Assembly (NCBI GenBank): GCA_027021085.1
Contig: JALUVB010000035.1
Coordinates: 1 to 13,580, forward strand
From: a bacterium
GTDB taxonomy: Bacteria > CAIJMQ01 > JAADFP01
Direction: 5' to 3'
Length of the DNA: 13,580 nt
Each line of letters begins with the position of its first letter. Position 1 is the stretch's first letter. The position numbers and the translations under genes are program-made. Positions 1 through 6,366 of the stretch are shown one piece after another. Under the pieces are notes generated by a model. The model made no database searches, was not told the origin of the DNA, and saw only the letters and a program-made list of their open reading frames with translations.

Positions 1-30
1 TAAGGAGTTTTGTTAGGGAAACACGATTTC

Positions 31-48
31 TCCCGACATTCGTCGGGA
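31..48. repeat. Small perfect hairpin TCCCGAC-ATTC-GTCGGGA
   Basis: A 7-bp perfect stem closes a 4-base ATTC loop. The stem words (TCCCGA/TCGGGA) recur in the hairpin at 643-660 and, degraded, at 568-586, so this looks like one member of a local family of CCCGA/TCGGG hairpins. No T-run follows on either strand, so I do not call it an intrinsic terminator. Confidence 0.6.
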
Positions 49-95
49 TGCCGAATCAACCAGGCTCTCGCACCTCTCCATCTGGAGGTATTATA

Positions 96-113
96 AAAAA
101 ACAGCTGTTTTTT
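96..113. repeat. 18-bp AT-rich perfect palindrome
   Basis: A6-CAGCTG-T6 is perfectly self-complementary. The A and T tracts give it a symmetric, terminator-like look on both strands, but the GC core is only CAGCTG with no loop, so the RNA hairpin would be weak. Function is unknown. Confidence 0.45.
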
Positions 114-146
114 CAGGTAATAGTGGGAAATGGGTAGTTAGGGGAG

Positions 147-181
147 TAGTAAACAGTAAGCAGTGAACAGTTAACGGTAAC
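147..181 (+). repeat. Period-7 repeat array (copy 1)
   Basis: Five consecutive heptamers of the form (T/C)AG-N4 begin at 147, 154, 161, 168 and (degenerate) 175. The units read roughly AGTAAAC, AGTAAGC, AGTGAAC, AGTTAAC. The spacing stays exactly 7 while the inner bases drift. The same words return in the larger array at 295-454 and as a short remnant at about 11018-11034. Confidence 0.65.
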
Positions 182-260
182 TCGGTATCGTGGTTCCCTG
201 GTAGTCCTGGTTTCCTGGTAAAGGGGATAGATTTTGCAAGAATGACAAGAACCAGTCCGC

Positions 261-290
261 ATGTCATGCCTGCGAAAGCAGGCATCCAGT
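261..290. repeat. Dispersed hairpin repeat of the ATGCCTGC-GAAA-GCAGGCAT type
   Basis: A perfect 8-bp stem at 266-273 and 278-285 closes a GAAA loop and is flanked by TGTC and CCAG. This matches a very common dispersed intergenic repeat seen in many bacterial genomes, where its spurious translation reads MPAFAGMT. An open frame on the minus strand starting at 285 is exactly that artefact and is not called as a gene. Confidence 0.7.
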
Positions 291-294
291 AAAG

Positions 295-454
295 CAGTGA
301 GTAGATAGTAGCGGGTAGCGGGTAGATTTTAGACCTTAGACCATAGACTTTAGACTATAGACTGGGAGGATAGTAAGCAGTAAATAGTGAACAGTGAACA
401 GTGAGACAGTAAGTAGCGGGTAGTTAGTAGTGAGGGAAGATAGTAAATAGTGAG
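295..454 (+). repeat. Long period-7 repeat array (copy 2)
   Basis: The trinucleotide TAG or CAG recurs every 7 bases. It begins at 302, 309, 316, 323, 330, 337, 344, 351 and 358, continues after a 1-base phase slip at 371, 378, 385, 392 and 399, then 407, 414, 421 and 428, and ends at 441 and 448. The inner four bases vary: a TAGACNN block lies at 330-364 and AGTAA/AGTGA blocks follow it. Conserved phase with variable interior is what slippage or unit-by-unit amplification leaves behind. No protein-coding sense is visible. Confidence 0.7.
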
Positions 455-482
455 TTGGTCCCGCGTATCATGTGTCTTTCCC

Positions 483-517
483 GTCTAATGTCTAAAGTCT
501 ACGGTCTATAGTCTAAC
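483..517 (-). repeat. Period-7 array in inverted orientation (GTCTANN x5)
   Basis: Five heptamers starting with GTC lie at 483, 490, 497, 504 and 511. They are the reverse complement of the TAGACNN block at 330-364, so the two blocks form an imperfect inverted repeat of about 35 bp around roughly 118 bp of AGTAA/AGTGA repeats. A transcript could fold into a long interrupted stem. Confidence 0.65.
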
Positions 518-519
518 AT

Positions 520-676
520 GGGGGCATAGGTGCCCCGGCATGTGCCAGGACAGGGAACTGGCAACTCATCCCAACGTCCATCGGGAATAACTCCCAACTC
601 TTCCAGGATACAGGCGGGGGCATAGGTGGAACTCACAACTCATCCCGATGAACATCGGGAGCAACTCACAACTCTT
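520..676. repeat. Local direct duplication with CCCGAT hairpin
   Basis: A 13-base word (GGGGGCATAGGTG) occurs at 520-532 and 616-628. A 42-base segment at 561-602 is repeated imperfectly at 635-676. The second copy contains a perfect hairpin at 643-660 (TCCCGATG, AA, CATCGGGA); the first copy has a damaged version. The hairpin lies 38-55 bases beyond the stop codon of the minus-strand kinase gene, but no T-run follows it in that direction, so a terminator role is unproven. Confidence 0.55.
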
Positions 677-697
677 AGCCCATGGTATTTACCCTGG

Positions 698-1597
698 TTA
701 TATTTTCCCCAGGAGGGATAAGCATTGGTTAACGTGCTCTCTGGCTGTGCGAGGTCTATTGTTGCGGGCAAGCCTGATAAAGGCATATTTTATGAGTTCG
801 TATACCAGGTAGAGTATCCTTCTTATCCCTGCTTTATAGGTTTGGGGTCTGGGGTGGCCATAGCCGGCAAAAAACTCTGGAGTGGCGGAAGCATAGGTGT
901 CCAGCACGGCAAACTCCAGTTCTATATCACCATACATGCCCCGGTCAAAGTCCAGGACAGCAGTAATTTTGCGGTTTTCCGTGAGTATGTTCGTGTACCA
1001 GAGGTCAAGGTGTAGTAACGAGGGCTCGCATTCTTCCAGGGATGAACTATGCTTTTTATATGCGGCCAGGAAGGTATCGTATTCTTTCCGGGTAATTGCT
1101 CCTACCCTGAGACAGTCAGAAAATATTCTTTCTGCATATTCCAGAAATGTTTTCTGCCAGGTTTCACCCAGGGGAAAATGTCTGTCGGGGTAACCGAAAC
1201 CTTCGCCTTTGATGCTGTGTAGCTGTGCAATATATTTTCCCAATTCTCTCAAGTCGTATCCGCCTTCCCTGCCCGGCATCTTTTTCATGATTAAGTAATC
1301 CCGCTTTAGGTGGCTCTTGCTGAAGTCGCAGAAGACAATCTCGGGCACGGGGATGTTGGTATGATGTCTGACCTTTTTATGAATCGGCGGCTCTGAGTGC
1401 ATCATGTCTATCTCGTAGAAGAGCTTGGGGACACTTTCTTCGGGAGCTATCCTGAGTATATACCACTCTTTCCCATCGGAGAACTCGTATACTTCATTGT
1501 AATGGCCTGAACCTACTGGGTGCAGGTTGAGCCTTTCTATATTTTTCCATGCGTTTATCCCGGCATGAAGCTGGGATTCTATCCTTCCGGCAGTCAT
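698..1597 (-). CDS. Aminoglycoside phosphotransferase (APH)-fold kinase
   Basis: This 299-residue protein belongs to the APH/choline-kinase superfamily of small-molecule kinases. The catalytic loop HLDLWYTN fits the superfamily's HxDxxxxN motif (Brenner motif) in the C-terminal lobe. It is followed by LDFDRGMYGD, which carries the metal-binding Asp. An N-terminal glycine-rich turn (VGSGHYNEVYEF) and a beta-strand with a possible ATP-lysine region resemble the N-lobe. The substrate cannot be read from sequence: relatives phosphorylate antibiotics, choline, homoserine, fructosamines or sugars. It is the last gene of the minus-strand operon, only 12 bases after the protease gene. The ATG at 1597 has no obvious Shine-Dalgarno, which fits coupled translation. 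Resistance should not be inferred from the family name alone. Confidence 0.8.
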   Translation of the reverse strand: MTAGRIESQLHAGINAWKNIERLNLHPVGSGHYNEVYEFSDGKEWYILRIAPEESVPKLFYEIDMMHSEPPIHKKVRHHTNIPVPEIVFCDFSKSHLKRDYLIMKKMPGREGGYDLRELGKYIAQLHSIKGEGFGYPDRHFPLGETWQKTFLEYAERIFSDCLRVGAITRKEYDTFLAAYKKHSSSLEECEPSLLHLDLWYTNILTENRKITAVLDFDRGMYGDIELEFAVLDTYASATPEFFAGYGHPRPQTYKAGIRRILYLVYELIKYAFIRLARNNRPRTAREHVNQCLSLLGKI

Positions 1598-1609
1598 TTT
1601 TAGCTATTT

Positions 1610-2698
1610 TTAGGGGATGGCAATGTATTTGACAGGCACGGGCATGAAAGAAAGGATGAAAATCAGGGCGCATACTAAGGCAATAATTTTTTCCCGTTTT
1701 CCTACCTTGCTTAATCCATTCAGCGGCCCCGGGTTTCCTGCAAAGGAGAAGAAGATGCCGATGAATGCCCAGAACAGCCATCCTTCCCAGTAGCGCAGGC
1801 CGGCAATGAAGAGTGCTCCTATGATGAAAAAGCTCAGCTTGCGAAACCTTTTTTCTCCGATAATGGACATCAAGACATGTCCCCCGTCCAATTGCCCCAG
1901 GGGGATTAGATTGAGAGCAGTAACGAATAGTCCTACCCAGCCCGAGAAGGCAAGCGGATGCAGGATAATGTCTTTCCCGGGAGGGAGGTTTAGTATCAGG
2001 TGTTTAAGCCATTGGAAAATAAGCGGTTCTCCGAAAATAAGCACCTCTTTCCCTGATATGTAGGTAGAGTAATCCACGGGGATGGAAAGTTTTATCCCCA
2101 GGATGAGAATGGGGATGCTCAACAGGAATCCTGTAATGGGGCCGTTTGCTCCCAGGGCTATCTCCGCATTGCGATCCGGCGCAGGGGATTTCATTTTTAT
2201 TATTGCTCCCATTGTTCCCAGGGGAAAGATAAAGGGAGGCAGGGGTATGAAAAAGGGGCCGGAGGCGCGCACGCGGTGGTTGAGGGAGGTGAATTTATGT
2301 CCTAGTTCATGCCCTCCCAGGATTATTAACAGGCTTATGGAAAAGCTTAATGCTCCCACCCATACACTTGAAATGTAGCCTGCTCTTACCAGGGAATAGG
2401 AATAGTTTGCTCCTGCCCAGGTGGTGGTGATAAATGTTAATACCAGGAGGATGAGGGGAACACGGGGGGAATCGGGCTTTTGTGGCGGGATTCTTACTAA
2501 GATGCCGAATTTCTCTTGCCCTCTTTTTCTTAAAAATATGTGAAATCCTCTGCTCTCGAATTCCTGCCTGATTTCCTTGAAGGGGGCAAACATCTGGTGA
2601 AAAATAAACTGGTACCCGGAAGGAGTGGCTTGAAAGCCAACCGGGTCAAAGAAGCGGATTATCTGGGAGTAGATGTCATTCTCTTCCGATATATTCAT
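1610..2698 (-). CDS. Site-2 protease family (M50) membrane metalloprotease, EGY-like
   Basis: An integral-membrane zinc protease of about 362 residues. The zinc-binding motif HELGH lies in the membrane segment beginning FSISLLIILGG. The third-ligand motif appears later as NLIPLGQLDGGH. The sequence after HELGH (RASGPFFIPLPPFIFPLGTMGAII) is typical of the EGY/S2P-like subgroup rather than RseP, and there is no PDZ domain. About 80 N-terminal residues form a soluble domain ahead of the first helix, and at least six hydrophobic segments follow. I chose ATG at 2698 over a GTG at 2710. The ATG shares an ATGA overlap with the helicase stop codon and has GGAG six bases upstream. Family members cut transmembrane substrates, but this target is unknown. 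Confidence 0.9.
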   Translation of the reverse strand: MNISEENDIYSQIIRFFDPVGFQATPSGYQFIFHQMFAPFKEIRQEFESRGFHIFLRKRGQEKFGILVRIPPQKPDSPRVPLILLVLTFITTTWAGANYSYSLVRAGYISSVWVGALSFSISLLIILGGHELGHKFTSLNHRVRASGPFFIPLPPFIFPLGTMGAIIKMKSPAPDRNAEIALGANGPITGFLLSIPILILGIKLSIPVDYSTYISGKEVLIFGEPLIFQWLKHLILNLPPGKDIILHPLAFSGWVGLFVTALNLIPLGQLDGGHVLMSIIGEKRFRKLSFFIIGALFIAGLRYWEGWLFWAFIGIFFSFAGNPGPLNGLSKVGKREKIIALVCALIFILSFMPVPVKYIAIP

Positions 2699-4656
2699 GT
2701 TATACTCCACTCTTCGTAAGAAGAATCATCCAGGTCGTCTAAGAAAGGAGAAGGTTTTAAGAGAAGAAAATTATGCGGGTCTGAGCCAGAAGTGAGGGGA
2801 TAGAGCAGGTAGAGCAGGTCTTTGGCTCTGGTTACTGCTACGTAGAATACTCTCCTTTCTTCTTCTATTTCTTCTGGGGTGATGGATTTGTAGTAAGGGA
2901 AATGGTTCTCGGCCAGCCAGATAATGAAAACCACTTTCCACTCCAGCCCTTTTGCCTGGTGCACGGTGGTAAGGATTACTGCTTCTCCGTCTTCTCGTGC
3001 AAACATGCTTTCTCCCCGTGCTCCGCCCATGAGAGATAATTCGCTCAGGAATTCTTCCAGGGTAGAGAAAGTTTCCGAGTAGCGTGCCAGCTGTTTTATG
3101 TCTTCCACTCTTACTCGCCAGTTGGGGTAATTGGCTTCCAGGTATTGGGCGTAGAAACTGTCCAGTAGTTCTTCAATCATCAGGGAAATATTATCCTTGT
3201 TTCTTTCTGCCCGGGAAAGTATTTCGTATATTTCCCTTATGCTTTCCCGCATGGATTCTCTTTTTATTTCCATTCCCCCCAGTGCTTTAAGGGGAAGAGA
3301 AGATTTTCTTACTCTTTCCCAGATCTGGTGCGCTGTCTTCTCCCCGATAGAAGGGAAAAGTCTAAGCCCTCTTTTCCAGGCGAGCTCATCCTTCGGGTTC
3401 TGGATAATTTTCAGGAAGCTTACTATATCCTTGATGTGAGCTTGCTCGAAGAATCTCAGGCCGGAGCGTACAGTGAAAGGTATCTCTCGCCGGATGAATT
3501 CCATCTGCAGTTCCATGGAGTGGAAATGGTTGCGGTAGAGAACCGCCATTTCAGAAAACGGGATGCCCTCTTCGTATAATTCTAAGATTCTCTGGGCCAC
3601 GAAAGAGGCTTGCTGGTAGACGTCCTGGCACGCGGCTAATACCGGGTTTTCACCGTTTGGCCGTACGGGTCTGAGCCCTTTCTTAAAGGAAAACTTGGAG
3701 GATGAAATTATAGAGGTAGCCAGGCGGAGTATTTCCGGGGTGCTGCGGTAATTTGTTTCAATAGTATAAATCTTAGTCTCTGGATACTCTTCAAGGAAAT
3801 CCAGAAGGTTTTGAAAACGTGCTCCGCGAAAGGAATAGATGGATTGATGTTCATCTCCTACCACCATTATGTTGTGGTGGAGAGAACCGAGCTTTTGGAC
3901 GATTTCTGCCTGGAGAAGGTTGGTATCCTGATACTCGTCTACTAATATGTGGAGAAAGTAATTGCCGTACGTCTCCCGGAAGCGCGGTTCATCCAGCAGG
4001 ATATCCAGGTAGTAAAGCAGGTCATCAAAATCCATGAGGTTTGATTCTTTTTTTCTCTTCCGGTAATCCTGGAATATAACCTTGAAAATTTCCGTCATCT
4101 CAATAAAGTCCGGGTATTTCTCCAGCACTACTTCGTCCAGGCTCTTCTTGGTGTTAATGAGGAAGGAATGGATGTCCTGCAGCACATTTGCCCGGGGGAA
4201 CCTTTTCTTGTCCCCCTTTTTTACTCTTTCATTTCTTATGGTTTTGATGAGTTCTCGGCTGTCTTCCCGGTCTAAAATGGTAAAAGAACGGGAATAACCG
4301 ATAAATGAAGCATTTTTTCTTAACAGGAGGTTAGATAAATGATGGAATGTACCTGCCCAGAGGGAAGAGAGGTCTAAGCCAACCAGGCTGCTTGCTCTTC
4401 TGACCATCTCCTTTGCCGCACGGTTGGTGAAGGTAGCCAGGAATATGCGAGAGGGAGATATCCCCTTGTTTATTAAATAAGCTACCCGGTAGGTAATTAC
4501 CCTGGTCTTGCCGCTTCCTGCCCCGGCCAGCACCAGGGCTGGCCCGGAATCGTGCAATACAGCGGCTCGCTGCTCCGGGTTTAAAGCCTCTTCGAAGTCT
4601 ATTGCGTTGGCGTTTTCTACGGAAGGCGTTACCTGGTAAACTTTGCTTTTGTTCAT
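2695..4656 (-). CDS. UvrD/PcrA/Rep-type superfamily 1 DNA helicase
   Basis: This 653-residue 3'-5' DNA helicase has all the main SF1A motifs in order. They are a Q-motif (LNPEQ, 25-29), Walker A AGAGSGKT (44-51), motif Ia (LATFTNRAAKEM), Walker B VDEYQDTN, motif III VVGDEHQSIYSFRGA, motif IV NYRSTPEI, motif V TVHQAKGLEWKVVF and motif VI RRVFYVAVTRAKDLLYL. It is somewhat shorter than typical PcrA/UvrD (about 700-740), mainly because it stops soon after motif VI and lacks the long C-terminal tail. The likely role is DNA repair or replication-fork maintenance; PcrA, UvrD and Rep cannot be separated by eye. It heads the minus-strand operon. The ATG at 4656 has only a weak GGAA-like element upstream. 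The gene shares a divergent promoter region with murB. Confidence 0.93.
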   Translation of the reverse strand: MNKSKVYQVTPSVENANAIDFEEALNPEQRAAVLHDSGPALVLAGAGSGKTRVITYRVAYLINKGISPSRIFLATFTNRAAKEMVRRASSLVGLDLSSLWAGTFHHLSNLLLRKNASFIGYSRSFTILDREDSRELIKTIRNERVKKGDKKRFPRANVLQDIHSFLINTKKSLDEVVLEKYPDFIEMTEIFKVIFQDYRKRKKESNLMDFDDLLYYLDILLDEPRFRETYGNYFLHILVDEYQDTNLLQAEIVQKLGSLHHNIMVVGDEHQSIYSFRGARFQNLLDFLEEYPETKIYTIETNYRSTPEILRLATSIISSSKFSFKKGLRPVRPNGENPVLAACQDVYQQASFVAQRILELYEEGIPFSEMAVLYRNHFHSMELQMEFIRREIPFTVRSGLRFFEQAHIKDIVSFLKIIQNPKDELAWKRGLRLFPSIGEKTAHQIWERVRKSSLPLKALGGMEIKRESMRESIREIYEILSRAERNKDNISLMIEELLDSFYAQYLEANYPNWRVRVEDIKQLARYSETFSTLEEFLSELSLMGGARGESMFAREDGEAVILTTVHQAKGLEWKVVFIIWLAENHFPYYKSITPEEIEEERRVFYVAVTRAKDLLYLLYPLTSGSDPHNFLLLKPSPFLDDLDDSSYEEWSIT

Positions 4657-4794
4657 TTTATTTTATCCATTCCTTTCCTGCTCACTTACTTAATATCTTG
4701 CCTGCCTGTTCCCCCCGGTATAAATCGGGGTCGGGAAACGGACAGATATCCTGTATCTTGCCTCCTGCCTTCCCACTCACATCCTCCATCCCTG

Positions 4795-4803
4795 TGGTAT
4801 AAT
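4795..4803 (+). promoter_or_regulatory. Extended -10 promoter for the murB-fts operon
   Basis: TGG-TATAAT is a consensus -10 hexamer with the TGn extension used by sigma-70-type polymerase. There is no good -35 at 17 bases upstream, as is usual for extended -10 promoters. The start of transcription should fall near 4810, giving a leader of about 29 bases with no clear Shine-Dalgarno before murB. Confidence 0.65.
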
Positions 4804-4812
4804 TTACCTGTG

Positions 4813-4821
4813 ATTTTACCA
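4813..4821 (-). promoter_or_regulatory. Extended -10 promoter candidate for the helicase operon
   Basis: Read on the minus strand this is TGG-TAAAAT, matching the plus-strand element TGG-TATAAT at 8 of 9 bases and arranged symmetrically around 4808. It would start transcription near 4806 and give the helicase mRNA a leader of about 150 bases containing the 4713-4730 hairpin. The polymerase sites for the two directions would overlap. Confidence 0.4.
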
Positions 4822-4838
4822 TATCTCTTCATCAAGTG

Positions 4839-5720
4839 ATGGAAAACTGGAAGAAGAGCTTGATTGAGCATGTAAAAGGAGATTTTTACCCTGAGTATCC
4901 TTTGAGCAGGTTGAATGCTATGGGAGTGGGGGGGAAGGCAGCTCTTTTTCTTATACTGAACTCGGAAGATGAGATACTTCCCCTGCTAAAAATAAAAGAT
5001 GAGTTTAATTTCCCTCTTTTTGTTATAGGAGAGGGGAAGAATACTCTTTTTCGGGAAGAAGGGTTCCCCGGCGTGGTTTTAAAGCTAAAGGGCAGTTTTC
5101 GGAAAATAATTCCACAGCATGATAAAGTATGGACAGGATGCGGTGTGCGTTTGGCCTCTCTGCTGAATTTTTTTATCTCGCATGCCTGGGGAGGCATAGA
5201 GGGGCTTTCCGGTATCCCGGGAAGTGTGGGGGGAGCGCTGGTAATGAATGCAGGAGGCGAGGGCTTTTCTCTGGGTGAGTATGTGGAGAGCGTAGAGGTG
5301 TGGGAGGGAAGCAGTAAAAGAGTGATGCGTCCCCGCTTCGCTTATAGAGAAGGAGTGCATACCTCCGGTATAATAACGGGGGCATGGCTGCGCTTTGTTT
5401 CTTCGGATAAGAAAAAAGTAAAACAAAAGATAAAGGAGATAATGGAGAAAAGACGCAAGAAATTCCCTCATGCCTATCCTTCCTTAGGCTGTACTTTTAA
5501 GAATCCTTCTCCCCGGATGCCGGCCGGACTTTTGATTGAGCGCGCGGGATTGAAGGGATTGCGGAAAGGAGGGGCGCTTGTTTCTCCCAAGCATGCCAAT
5601 TTTATTGTCCGGGTGGGAAAATGCAAAACAACGGATATCCTGGACTTGATGCAGACTATTCAGGAAAAAGTTTACCGGATGTGGGGGATACTATTGGAGC
5701 CGGAGGTAAGAGTTGTTTAA
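4839..5720 (+). CDS. murB: UDP-N-acetylenolpyruvoylglucosamine reductase
   Basis: MurB reduces UDP-GlcNAc-enolpyruvate to UDP-MurNAc with NADPH and FAD, in the cytoplasmic stage of peptidoglycan synthesis. The protein is about 293 residues. It has the FAD-binding N-domain (IGEGKNTLF near 63-71; GIEGLSGIPGSVGG near 119-132), the FAYREG segment and the C-terminal LEPEVR that supplies the conserved acid. The compact size and YREG loop fit the type II MurB group. The catalytic-serine position in PSLGCTFKNP is Cys218 (codon 5490-5492) instead of Ser; a Cys here occurs in some MurBs and is chemically plausible. The frame opens with GTG at 4836 immediately followed by ATG at 4839; I prefer the ATG. 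There is no clear Shine-Dalgarno. It is the first gene of the division operon and overlaps ftsQ by 8 bases. Confidence 0.93.
   Translation: MENWKKSLIEHVKGDFYPEYPLSRLNAMGVGGKAALFLILNSEDEILPLLKIKDEFNFPLFVIGEGKNTLFREEGFPGVVLKLKGSFRKIIPQHDKVWTGCGVRLASLLNFFISHAWGGIEGLSGIPGSVGGALVMNAGGEGFSLGEYVESVEVWEGSSKRVMRPRFAYREGVHTSGIITGAWLRFVSSDKKKVKQKIKEIMEKRRKKFPHAYPSLGCTFKNPSPRMPAGLLIERAGLKGLRKGGALVSPKHANFIVRVGKCKTTDILDLMQTIQEKVYRMWGILLEPEVRVV
5702..5706 (+). promoter_or_regulatory. Shine-Dalgarno GGAGG deciding the TTG start of ftsQ
   Basis: A full GGAGG lies six bases before TTG at 5713, inside the last codons of murB. No ATG with comparable support lies nearby in that frame, so this site fixes the rare TTG start of the downstream gene. 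Confidence 0.7.
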
Positions 5721-6366
5721 GAAAAAAATCATTTTTAAACTTCTTCCCTGGGTGATAGGGATAGGAGGTTTTTTCTGGTTTATCTTTTTCTCCCCTTTTC
5801 TTCGTATTGCCAGCGTTATAGTAAATCCTCCCTCTTTAGCCTACCTGGTGGAGGAGTCCCGGGGGGAGAATATATTTCTTTTCTCCCTGGCAGACAAGGC
5901 CCGGGCACTGGAGGAAGACCCCCGCATAAAAGAAGTAAGGACAAAAAAATTGCTTCCCTCCACCGTAGAATGGAAAATAGTGCTTAGAAAACCGGTCTTG
6001 TGCATAAGAAAAGGAAGCAAATGGTGGGGGATTGATGAGGAAGGCATGGCTTTTGCGGTAAGTAACCCCGTCAAGTATCCCATTCTTCTGCGCAGAGGAG
6101 AGATAGAAGGAGGGAAAGTGTATCCTGATTTGAAGAGTGCAGTGCTTATTTACAGGGATTTGCAGAAAGAGATTCCGGAACTTATGGTGAGAAGCATAGA
6201 GGTAAAGAGTGAGGCGGTGATTTTCAGGATAGGTAAGGGGATTAAAGTGATATTTGCCCAGAAAGACGTTGAACCCCAGATACGGAGGCTAAAGAAAATT
6301 TTAGGCAGGGTAAAAGTCTCTTATTATATAGACCTGAGATTTGGGGAGCAGGTGATAGTGAAATGA
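5713..6366 (+). CDS. ftsQ: Cell division protein FtsQ (POTRA domain)
   Basis: A single-pass membrane protein of 217 residues. It has a short basic cytoplasmic N-terminus (MFKKKIIFK), one transmembrane helix (about 10-30) and an extracytoplasmic POTRA-like domain. In that domain NIFLFSLADKARALEEDP...IKEVRTKKLLPSTVEWKIVLRKPV has the typical FtsQ/DivIB pattern (loop, helix, then conserved KxxPsxv-i-v-eR/KxPv). A beta-rich C-terminal part follows. FtsQ links FtsB/FtsL to the divisome in the periplasm. It begins at TTG (5713) behind a perfect GGAGG. It overlaps murB by 8 bases and ftsA by 4 (ATGA). The position between murB and ftsA is the classical one. Sequence conservation is low, as usual in this family, so the call rests on topology, the POTRA pattern and context together. 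Confidence 0.85.
   Translation: MFKKKIIFKLLPWVIGIGGFFWFIFFSPFLRIASVIVNPPSLAYLVEESRGENIFLFSLADKARALEEDPRIKEVRTKKLLPSTVEWKIVLRKPVLCIRKGSKWWGIDEEGMAFAVSNPVKYPILLRRGEIEGGKVYPDLKSAVLIYRDLQKEIPELMVRSIEVKSEAVIFRIGKGIKVIFAQKDVEPQIRRLKKILGRVKVSYYIDLRFGEQVIVK

Larger units (their letters stand above)
1..697. other. Gene-free repeat-rich intergenic region
   Basis: This is the only gene-free stretch longer than 300 bases. I find no open frame with a recognisable protein or a credible ribosome binding site. The DNA is dominated by short repeats, listed separately: heptamer-periodic arrays at about 147-181, 295-454 and 483-517, hairpins at 31-48, 266-285 and 643-660, an AT-rich palindrome at 96-113, and a direct duplication around 514-676. 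It lies downstream of the minus-strand operon that ends at 698, so it separates that operon from whatever lies to the left of the window. Confidence 0.85.
4657..4835. promoter_or_regulatory. Divergent intergenic region between the helicase and murB
   Basis: 179 bases separate the two divergent operons. The word ATCTTGCCT occurs at 4695-4703 and 4755-4763. An imperfect hairpin lies at 4713-4730 (CCCCG, 8-base loop, CGGGG). Extended -10 elements face right at 4795-4803 and left at 4821-4813. Parts of this sequence (GGTA(T)AAATCGGG...GGGAAAC, ATCTTGCCT and TGGTATAATTTA) recur before ispF, which suggests a shared promoter-proximal layout. Confidence 0.55.

Noticed and set aside
91-285. 64-residue minus-strand frame starting MPAFAGMT
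   Set aside because: It starts inside the dispersed hairpin repeat and runs through heptamer repeats; no ribosome binding site and no protein-like pattern. This is a known annotation artefact.
147-517. CRISPR array
   Set aside because: The repeats are 7-bp units without 25-40-base spacers, and there are no cas genes in the window.
643-660. Intrinsic terminator for the minus-strand operon
   Set aside because: The stem is good, but the minus-strand sequence after it has no run of T, and the same hairpin occurs away from gene ends.
686-706. Promoter-like TGG-TTATAT on the plus strand
   Set aside because: No plus-strand gene follows; the DNA downstream is the minus-strand kinase gene.
725-1193. 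Plus-strand frames opposite the APH-fold kinase
   Set aside because: Two overlapping frames mirror the kinase gene; no conserved motif and no credible start signal.
698-1597. Antibiotic resistance gene
   Set aside because: Only superfamily motifs are present; most APH-fold kinases act on metabolites, and there is no mobile element or resistance context.
2699-2710. GTG start at 2710 for the site-2 protease
   Set aside because: The ATG at 2698 has GGAG at six bases and the typical ATGA overlap with the helicase stop, so it is better supported.
5085-5471. 128-residue frame antisense to murB
   Set aside because: It lies wholly inside murB and has no motif or initiation signal; odd composition rich in His, Ser and Pro.
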